Shown here piece after piece: positions 8,812 through 15,304 of a stretch of 15,304 nucleotides of DNA (within the stretch, counting starts at the first letter, position 1; each line of letters starts with the position of its first letter). This DNA comes from Flammula alnicola (lineage: Eukaryota > Basidiomycota > Agaricomycetes > Agaricales > Strophariaceae), in NCBI GenBank assembly GCA_015499995.1, contig JADNRV010000735.1, positions 1-15,304 of the forward strand, written 5' to 3'. The notes beneath the pieces were generated by a model that made no database searches, was not told where the DNA came from, and saw only the letters and a list, made by a program, of their open reading frames with translations. A program made the translations under genes and the position numbers.

Positions 8812-11800
8812 ATGCTCTCCCTAATGAAACGCCGGATTGCCTCAGTTCTCACTTCACAAAAGACCGTAACCTATGGACTGCAGGCTTCACGAAGGCAACT
8901 GGAGGGCACCCGCCCAGTTCGTCGCCAATTCACCACATTCTTGGCCTCTGGGTCTCTCAGACGACGATACACTACGCCTTCTCCGGCCATGCTTCGACAA
9001 ATGCACGTCCGCGCCATTTCATATTCTTCTATTCCAAAGTTTGTCGCTCGCGCGTTCCGTGTACCCATAGCTGGAGCTACGATCGGAGCGGGAGGGTTTG
9101 GTTACGCCAACTATAAATTCGAAGGCGCGTTTCAATATATGTCTCTTATGAGCTTATCCTTATCCCTTCCAACTATGATTCAGAGATGAGAAAGACGACT
9201 GGAGCATGGATCAGTACAGCTCAGGATACAGTCTCCGGTGCCTTCGAAACCGCATCCGACGGTATAAACTCCGTAACTGCGCGTCTGTCCGAACTCAAGT
9301 TGCCTGAACTACCTTCGGTTGAAACACCCCAATTCTTCAAAGACCTTTTCGCGGCCAGGCAGAAGGAACAAAGAAAGGACGAGGATGACAAGGAACCTGA
9401 GAGTCCCAACAATTCGCCCCAGGATGCCGCTGTCATTGCTGCTCTGGTCGCCGCGACAATGTCATCCCCTTCGGACTCCAAGTCAGATGCCCTTACACCC
9501 GATGAAAGACAGAATGGTCTCATGCACCTCACCCGCAAACTCATAGAAATAAGGAGCATGCTTTTGAGCATAGATCAAAGCGACTCGCTCAAGCTCCCAA
9601 GTATCGTTGTGATCGGAAGCCAGAGCTCAGGGAAAAGTTCTGTGTTAGAGGCAGTTGTGGGCCATGAATTCTTGCCAAAGTACGTGTTTAATCGTTATCC
9701 GTATCCAATACCAACTCTAATAATTAAATTCCCTCACAGAGGCAACAACATGGTCACTCGCCGTCCAATAGAACTCACCCTCATCCATACGCCAGCTGAG
9801 AATGGCAAAACGCCAGGAGAATATGGAGAATTCCCGGGACTGGGTCTTGGAAAAATCAGCAATTTCTCGGATATTCAACGCGTCCTCACAGACCTCAACC
9901 TCGCCGTTCCTGCATCCGAAGCCGTATCAAATGACCCTATCGACCTCCGAATATACTCTCCCAACGTCCCCGACCTCACACTCATTGACCTTCCTGGTTA
10001 CGTCCAAATCTCTTCTCTCGATCAACCAGAAACCCTGAAGGAGAAAATTGCTCTTCTTTGTGACAAATATATTCGGGAGCCCAACATCATTCTCGCAGTC
10101 TGCGCCGCCGACGTCGATCTAGCTAATTCTCCTGCACTCAGGGCGAGCCGCAAAGTAGATCCTCTTGGACTCCGTACCATCGGTGTAATCACCAAGATGG
10201 ATTTAGTTCCTGCAGAGCAGGGTGCTGGAATCCTTTCTGGCAATCGATATCCCCTTCACTTGGGTTATGTCGGCGTGGTGGCCAAGTCGCACGGCAAGAA
10301 GTCCAGCAAGGATTCGACGGCCCTTGCTGCTCAGCGTGGCGAGAGCGACTATTTCGGCTCGCATAAAGATGTCTTTGGAACTCAGTCAACTTTGATGGTT
10401 GGCACCGATACTCTACGTCGCCGACTCATGGAGGTGTTGGAGTCCTCCATGGCGTCCTCTCTCCATGGAATTACCAACGCCGTCCAACTGGAACTGGAGG
10501 AGGCGACCTACCAATTCAAAGTGCAGTACAACGACAGGCGCATCACGGCCGAGTCGTATGTCGCAGAGACAATGGACTCTCTCAAACTCCGGTTCAAGGA
10601 ATATACGCAACAATTCCGTCGGCCCATCATCAGGGCAAAACTCAAGAGCATGCTCGAAGACAAAGTCATGGATGTCCTCGAGCAGCTCTACTGGCTGGAC
10701 AACGCGCTCCGGAGCTGGGTGTCCTCGCTGCAGACCCCAAGATCAAGCCAGAAGACGTCGAGCCGTACTGGAGGCACAAGCTCGAAGCTGCCTCGTCGCT
10801 GCTCACCAAATCGGGCGTCGGAAGGGACTCGACGCTCCTCGTCGCGGACGGCCTGCGGTCGCTCATCGATTCGATAGCAGCCGGAGAGCCCTTCAACTTC
10901 CATCCTCGCGCCGCTGAGCGCCTGACGGAGTTCTCGCATATGATCCTGCGCGACCGGATAGGCGTCACCTCTGACCAGGTAGAGAACTGCATCAAGCCGT
11001 TCAAATACGACGTCGAGGTCGAGCCCAGAGAGTGGGAGGTTGGCAGGGAGAAGGCGGTGGAGCTCTTTGAGAAGGAGGTAGATATGTGCGAGCAGAAGTT
11101 GAAGGAAATTAAGAAGAAGGTGGGCGGTGGGCGGCGACTTAATGGGTTGATTGGCTATGTCAAGACCTTGGAGGAGCAGCAGAAGGAGAAATCTCTCAAG
11201 CGGTTGGAGAATGCTGCGGAGGGCGAGCCAGAGGGTGCTGCTGCTGACGATGTACCTGCGGAATCATACCGCTATCCTCCAGGGCAACTCTCAGATGGTG
11301 AGTTCCCACTGATCAATCTTTTTCTTTGCGCACCTAATGTATTCTTTGAAGCACGATACGCCATGATGTACAGCGATCGTCTGAGCATCCTCAAGCTGCG
11401 CATCATGGCCCTGAAATCAAAGAGATGTCGCGCCGGCCCTCAGAGCGAAGTGTTCTGCCCTGAAGCCTTCTTAAACGTCGTCGCAGACAAGCTCGCATAC
11501 ACTTCCGCAATGTTCATCAATATCGAGCTTCTCGATCAATTCTTCTACCAGGCAAGTAGTAGCCACCCTCTCTCGTTTTTTTTAAATTTACGTTGCTTAT
11601 GGTTTTCTTTGAAATATAGTTCCCTCGTGAAATCGACTCACGGCTTCTGTACGACCTCGACCGCAAAGAAATCGTGGAATTCGCACGTGAAAACCCTATC
11701 GTTCGACGACACCTCGATCTCCAAGGGAGGAAAGATAAACTCGAGGAGGTCATGAAGCAGCTCAACAGCCTATCAACTCTTCGTGCGGACCCTCAGCCAG

Positions 11801-11841
11801 CACCGCGTCGGCATCGGGGCCTTTTTGGCGGTGTTTTTTGA
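8812..11841 (+). CDS. MGM1: Mitochondrial dynamin-like GTPase MGM1/OPA1 (one-base frameshift)
   Basis: Exons are 8812-9124, 9184-9679, 9740-11297, 11352-11551 and 11620-11841; about 929 aa if the frameshift is bridged. The Arg-rich N-terminus is a mitochondrial presequence; a Gly-rich membrane segment ([19 protein letters not shown]) ends near residue 104, as in MGM1 before the rhomboid (Pcp1) cleavage region. The GTPase domain has P-loop GSQSSGKSS (~249-257), DLPG (~353) and TKMD (~421). The stalk/assembly region follows, ending LFGGVF. The protein fuses inner mitochondrial membranes and shapes cristae. The frame breaks at about 10701-10703: upstream reads LEQLYWLDN, downstream coding resumes one frame over as [12 protein letters not shown] and continues well conserved. 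A one-base deletion explains this. Introns 1 and 4 are GC-AG; introns 2 and 3 are 60 and 54 nt without stops, so they hide in the open frame. Confidence 0.93.
9125..9183 (+). other. GC-AG intron 1 of MGM1
   Basis: The donor is AAG|GCGCGT and the acceptor CAG. Only this junction joins YKFE to [14 protein letters not shown] in the expected frame; nearby GT sites (9129, 9141) leave the wrong phase. It is the common fungal GTGCGT donor with T replaced by C. Confidence 0.7.
11552..11619 (+). other. GC-AG intron 4 of MGM1
   Basis: The donor CAG|GCAAGT is the textbook GC-AG consensus; the acceptor is ATATAG. It joins LLDQFFYQ to [10 protein letters not shown] in phase 0. The GT at 11556 would give the wrong phase. 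Confidence 0.85.
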
Positions 11842-12260
11842 TACCCTTGGGATGTAAAATTTCATGGGGCCTCTCTTTTTTTCCCTCTCAGTAGGCTACG
11901 CTTCATATGAATCATTATTCGGATTTCCATTCGTAATCGTTAACTCGCTAGAGTTGTATGTCTCGGGACGCCCCTCTCATTATTATCGTAATGCAATCTT
12001 TATTATTCATGGTCGGAAACTAGCTTTACTAGGCGATGTCGCTGAGGACACCCTCACCACGGCTCGATTCATTGATCCAGAAATTTTTGGGGGACCCCAG
12101 GTAGATCATGCGCGTTGAGCTGGGGCCAAGCTGGGGCATTCAGCAAGCCCATATGATACAAGCACCGAAGGTTGGGGGAAAGCGAGATGATGAGCTCTAT
12201 ATGCGACTTGGTATGACGCCAGGATATATTAAATGTACAACATATAAATGAATAAAGTAT
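11842..12260. other. Convergent intergenic region MGM1 / SCP2
   Basis: No convincing gene is seen. An open frame at 11864-12118 (+) lacks recognisable sequence and lies in the MGM1 3' flank. AGCTGGGGC occurs twice, 11 bp apart, at 12118-12126 and 12129-12137, and one CATATGATA motif lies at 12150-12158. Confidence 0.55.
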
Positions 12261-12857
12261 CTAGAGCTTGGCCTTCGCGCCCTGCATGTGATTCCAAGTT
12301 AATGGGGGATGGATATCAGACGCATATGATATCGTACCTTGAGAACGGTGTCAAGCTTGGTGGCGAGCATCATGTTCCCTCTAGTCTTTAGCTTGCCAGT
12401 CATGAAAGCCTTCTGGCCGTTGAGCTGAATCATCAAAGTTAGCACACGACCATAGATTCCAAGAAAGTCAACGCACTTTTCCCTCAGCCAGGTCAACCAG
12501 GGTATCGTCGCCCAGGATGATTGTTACATCGGCCTTGGGAGTGGCCTTGCCCTTGTACACAGTTCCGGTCTTCTTCATGTCGATTGTCCATGTTACTGTC
12601 TCCTTGGCGTCGTTGGTGACTTGGAGCTCGAAAATACCATTGGTCTAGTCTCTTGTTTAGCACGAAATTTCACGCTAAATGAATGCATCATGCCTTTTTG
12701 ATTTGAGCTTGCTTCTCGGAATCGGAGTACTTCGAGAAAGCAGACTGCAGCCCGGATATGAGTTCGGAGGACTATTCCGTGACCGTTAGAATACCTCGTT
12801 GCTCGCGACAGGGATACGGACGCACCTTGAAGCCTGAGCTTTGATATCGTCAGACAT
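12261..12857 (-). CDS. SCP2 sterol-carrier-domain protein with AKL C-terminus (one-base frameshift in exon 1)
   Basis: Minus-strand exons are 12826-12857, 12694-12771, 12477-12644, 12338-12424 and 12261-12281; about 128 aa. The whole protein is one SCP2 lipid-binding domain: SSELISGLQSAFSKYSDSEK, NGIFELQVTNDAKETVTWTI, GTVYKGKATPKADVTIILGD, and NGQKAFMTGKLKTRGNMMLA. It ends in AKL, a PTS1-type peroxisomal signal, consistent with lipid or acyl-CoA handling in peroxisomes. Intron 1 (12772-12825) has a GTGCGT donor and CTAAC branch site, but exon 1 as written ends in phase 2 where phase 0 is needed. A third G in the GG at 12833-12834 would give the family-like QGFK-SSELI junction. Intron 2 (12645-12693) has a GC donor. 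Expected to be functional; the frameshift may be a sequence error. Confidence 0.9.
12645..12693 (-). other. GC-AG intron 2 of the SCP2 gene
   Basis: The donor is AAAAAG|GCATGA and the acceptor CTAG, 49 nt, with a GCTAAAC branch-like site near the 3' end. It joins QAQIKK to TNGIFEL in phase 0. Reading on from KK meets TGA within two codons, and no GT donor fits the phase. Confidence 0.7.
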
Positions 12858-13091
12858 GGCAAAGATGGATTGGGGAACGAGGTGAGGGAAAGCTTGGGGA
12901 AAGCAGCTTTATTTACTAAAGGCCGCCGCGGTATCATATGATATTCGCACACATGTGACCGCCACCTTCAAAGCTTCAACAAACCAAGTCCACATTCCCA
13001 CTCGCTTTCCCATATGATATCCATGGTATCTGGCGCCCATATGATAGTTTACGTTGTATGGTGTATGGGGAGATTAAAGTGTAGCCTAATC
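12858..13091. promoter_or_regulatory. Probable divergent promoter, SCP2 / small gene
   Basis: The start codons of SCP2 and the possible small gene are 234 bp apart and diverge. The stretch holds three CATATGATA motifs, one inside a perfect 12-bp palindrome at 12932-12943. No clear TATA box is seen. Confidence 0.4.
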
Positions 13092-13378
13092 ATGACTGCA
13101 AGAGAATCACAAGATATCGATGGAGTTCACCACTTTCAAACTTTCTTTGGGACCCTTGATCAAGATTCACTGGACAAGTTGCACGCACGGCTTCCGAGTA
13201 TAGAGTTCTGGACGATCCCGATGGGTATACCTCAAAAAAAAAAACGGCCATTGGAAAGCGTTCCAGAAGATCTAGGAGAACCAGGAGACGTTCAACAACT
13301 GCTCGACGGTAAGCTCCGTGCTGTTCCAGATATGTAGTGAACTTACTAGAAGGAAAAATTGCAAGACACGTTAGCTAG
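13092..13378 (+). CDS. Possible small two-exon gene of unknown function
   Basis: Exon 1 13092-13308 starts MTARESQDIDGVHHFQ; intron 13309-13349 (GTAAGC donor, CTAG acceptor, 41 nt); exon 2 13350-13378 ends GKIARHVS. About 81 aa. Exon 1 contains LDKLHARLPSIEFWTIP, a KKKR cluster encoded by an 11-A run at 13233-13243, and an acidic stretch ESVPEDLGEPGD. If unspliced, the frame stops at 13337 instead. The sequence looks more like protein than chance, but I do not recognise it, the intron is short, and the long A run is a place where sequencing errors occur. Confidence 0.4.
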
Positions 13379-13741
13379 CTCTTAGCACTGGTTCGATTGG
13401 ACTGCCAAATCTTAATGATTTCACCTGATCCTATATGTATTACGTGTACGAAGCCCTGAAGGCTGACTTCACCATACTAAATGTTTAGCGCTCTGGGTAG
13501 CGCGCGCTTATCGTTGTGCCTGCCGTCCTAATTCGTTGTATATAACGCGTTGACATTGCTCTTTATGTACAGCAGCTCCCGATTGCAAGCCAAGATGCGC
13601 CTCGGCCTCCTCTAACATCGTCCGAGAATTTTAATCTGGTGTTTATACTTGAGCTTTCCCTCTCTTGAAATTACAATGCCTGCACTATTAGGAACGGGCT
13701 GAACAGAAAGAATTAGCGCCCTCTCACTGCGCTCAACTGAG
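13379..13741. other. Intergenic region, no gene seen
   Basis: Only short, uninformative frames are present. A GC-rich inverted stretch (GCGCTCTGGGTAGCGCGCGC) at about 13490-13509 could form a small hairpin. A GGTTCGATT at 13390 resembles a tRNA T-loop, but no matching acceptor or anticodon stem is found. Confidence 0.45.
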
Positions 13742-14482
13742 CTAGGGATAATCGGCAATGGTACTTTCAAATCCAGCAGCAAAGTCGGCCCGAATAGCAG
13801 TAGCGGTCGAAACAAGGTCACTCTGAGGATGGGAAGTCAGCGAATGTGCAAGAATAATTGCAGCAGAAATTATTGAGCACTTACTGCACCGATCCAACCA
13901 ACCCACTTTGCAGCGCGATACAGCTGTTCTCGAGGCTGTTCAAATCTTGGGTTATCAATGCTATGAAGCCGCCAACTTGGAGGCCCACAAAAGCAGGCTT
14001 CTTGACGATGAATTGATTCAAGGCGTGCAAGGCTGTCGGTTTATAGCTTTGAACTGAGCTAAGGATAGTAGTCCCATCGGCCTGGAAAAGGGCTTTGGGG
14101 CAACTTGCTAGCAAATGGAACATAGCACAGTCAGAAACAGTCTATAAAAACGAATATTATTTCGATAACTGACGATCACTGACATTGACGTCACTTGCTG
14201 CCTCGTCGATGGCTCTGCCCAGATCGACCATGTCGAGGTGGATATTCTACGACAGAGTTCTTCCGTAAGACAACTTTAAATGTGAGATTGCAGTGAACGC
14301 ATGAGACGCACTAGAGCATTGACAACCGATCCTCCTGTGAGGGGGAAAGCGGTAACGGCGGTATCAACTATTGTAACTTTGTTAGAGATACGCTGCAGGT
14401 CTGTAAGAATATCGGAAACGGTTGTTCCCAGAGCGGTGACGCTGAAGGAAGCGACAAGGACAAAAATGATGTAAAGCTTCCT
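13742..14482 (-). CDS. HsbA-like secreted cell-surface protein without an ATG
   Basis: Minus-strand exons are about 14312-14482, 14184-14246, 13885-14081 and 13742-13820; about 169 residues. A hydrophobic signal-like segment (KLYIIFVLVASFSVTALG) is followed by TVSDILTDLQRISNKVTIVD, LDMVDLGRAIDEAASDVN, ALNQFIVKKPAFVGL and LNSLENSCIALQSGLV, the pattern of hydrophobic surface binding protein A / cell-wall galactomannoprotein domains. Such proteins are secreted and bind hydrophobic surfaces or the wall. The codon just before KLYII is AGG (14480-14482) where ATG is expected, and no in-frame ATG exists in the ~90 nt after the TATA box. Alternatives: intron 2 may end at 14142 rather than 14082, adding a CAMFHLLASCPKALF stretch in frame; the last donor may be 13889 with acceptor at 13821-region CAG. 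Confidence 0.75.
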
Positions 14483-14545
14483 TTTTGAGCTTTGGTTGGA
14501 ACGAACGTTGCCAGAAGGGATCTCGTTCTTCAATGTTCGGAAAAA

Positions 14546-14770
14546 TCAGAGATCGGGGCCGGCGTTCTGCTCTTTATATTTATTCAGAGGGACATGAAAG
14601 TGCAAGTCAGGCACCTCAGAGCATCCTTTGCATTCTGGGACAGACAACCGGGGTAGCCAGGTACGGAATGTCTTTAGTATGTAGTGTCGTGACAGTTGCA
14701 GGTTGCCCAGATGACGATGTTAACTTACATATCCCATCCACTCAGCCGTCCGAGCAGCCTTAATGCCCTC
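14546..14770 (-). other. Possible gene fragment upstream of the HsbA-like gene
   Basis: A 42-nt candidate exon 14729-14770 (EGIKAARTAEWMGY) is flanked by a CTAAC branch site with TTAG acceptor and a GTAAGT donor. A 57-nt intron to 14672 would join it to 14546-14671, which reads TFRTWLPRLSVPECKGCSEV and ends in TGA. No upstream exon could be linked, and the fragment overlaps the TATA box of the HsbA-like gene. It may be chance or a relic. Confidence 0.2.
14573..14578 (-). promoter_or_regulatory. TATA box of the HsbA-like gene
   Basis: TATAAA on the minus strand, in the context AATATAAAGAG, about 90 nt before the first signal-peptide codons. It supports a 5' end close to the HsbA-like exon 1 rather than a far upstream exon. 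Confidence 0.5.
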
Positions 14771-14879
14771 CTAACTTGTAATTGAAATCTGATAGTTAGT
14801 CCGAGATGATTTGTGACTGGGGCCTCTATCCCAGGCCGTCAAAAGCTACACACTGCAGAGAATTCACCAACGAGGTCAT

Positions 14880-15134
14880 ATGGTAGATCACGTCGATAAC
14901 ACAAGTCAGCTTCCAGAGACAACAGACCAGGAGGTTCGTAAGATGGACCACCCAAAACTTGTCAGAAGCCTGGAGTGGTGAAGCACTAGTGGAGGCGAGT
15001 TTTGGCGAGGATATTCGAAAGACTTCTCGAGAAGGAAGACATACACAAGGGTAATAAACTTGGAAGGCAATTGGAAGGTTGAAGTCCAAGTTGCTGTCAG
15101 CGGGTTTACAAAGGAAGAGTGCGACGCAAAATAA
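14880..15134 (+). other. Broken coding-like stretches at the right end
   Basis: Three plus-strand stretches read like protein in different frames. 14880-14981 gives MVDHVDNTSQLPETTDQE and ends in TGA. Part of 14970-15054 gives SGEALVEASFGEDIRKTS and ends in TAA. 15060-15134 gives LEGNWKVEVQVAVSGFTKEE and ends in TAA. A GTAATA donor-like site lies at 15051. They could be exons of a poorly resolved gene, a decayed gene, or chance. No family is recognised. 15135-15304 is AT-rich with nothing seen. Confidence 0.25.
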
Positions 15135-15304
15135 TTTATATCGTAAATACGACAAAATCGGACTATTTTTAAAGATTTTGCACAAGTTCTTCCCCATCTT
15201 TTCGTGATTTCAGGGAAAATGCTCGTATCATTATCAGACCTCATTTTAGTAGTTGGTCGTTCGGGAATCTGTACAGACTATACCTCCCAGTTTCGAGAGA
15301 TTGA

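Larger units (their letters stand above)
12150..13046. repeat. Cluster of five CATATGATA motifs around SCP2
   Basis: Exact CATATGATA occurs at 12150-12158, 12323-12331, 12935-12943, 13011-13019 and 13038-13046, all on the plus strand. The third is part of the palindrome TATCATATGATA. The motifs lie downstream of, inside (intron 4) and upstream of the SCP2 gene. Confidence 0.8.

Noticed and set aside
10399..10917. 172-codon plus-strand frame inside MGM1
   Set aside because: It is an out-of-frame shadow; the MGM1 frame on the same DNA has the conserved dynamin sequence.
11864..12118. 84-codon plus-strand frame after MGM1
   Set aside because: No recognisable sequence, no splice context, and it lies in the 3' flank of MGM1.
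13380..13520. Possible tRNA suggested by GGTTCGATT and a nearby GC hairpin
   Set aside because: No acceptor stem, D-arm or anticodon arm can be paired around it.
1..15304. CRISPR array, prophage or bacterial operon
   Set aside because: The window is intron-rich fungal DNA with no spaced short repeats or phage genes.

Overview
The window looks like nuclear DNA of a filamentous basidiomycete, probably a mushroom-forming Agaricomycete. Genes lie close together on both strands and are cut by many 40-80 nt introns with GTRNGT donors and CTAAC-like branch sites. The recognisable proteins resemble fungal (basidiomycete-type) members of their families. The taxonomic call is inference from gene structure and remembered protein style; no search was run.

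Layout: (1) 1-759 (+) holds the last five exons of an unrecognised gene. (2) 901-4946 (-) holds three head-to-tail copies of one unrecognised five-exon gene, here called A, B and C. All share a basic N-terminal region, a Ser-rich linker and a very conserved ~80-residue C-terminal domain. A and B are intact in the models; C has a shortened linker and a one-base frameshift just before the C-terminal domain. (3) 5231-7150 (+) is a nine-exon serine incorporator (SERINC/TMS1) membrane protein. (4) 7551-8646 (-) is a DapA-family class I aldolase. (5) 8812-11841 (+) is the mitochondrial dynamin-like GTPase MGM1/OPA1, with a one-base frameshift and two GC-AG introns. (6) 12261-12857 (-) is a small SCP2 sterol-carrier protein ending in AKL, a peroxisomal-type signal; it has one GC-AG intron and a one-base frameshift in its first exon. 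(7) 13092-13378 (+) is a possible small unknown gene. (8) 13742-14482 (-) is an HsbA-like secreted cell-surface protein with no ATG where one is expected. (9) 14546-15304 has only weak coding-like fragments.

No operon-like cooperation is expected. TMS1, the aldolase, MGM1 and SCP2 are ordinary metabolic, membrane or organelle genes; the aldolase/MGM1 pair and the SCP2/small-gene pair are divergent and may share promoters. The accessory-looking part is the A-B-C tandem family. Three separate one-base deletions, two of them in genes expected to be functional, make sequence or assembly error a serious alternative to real gene decay.
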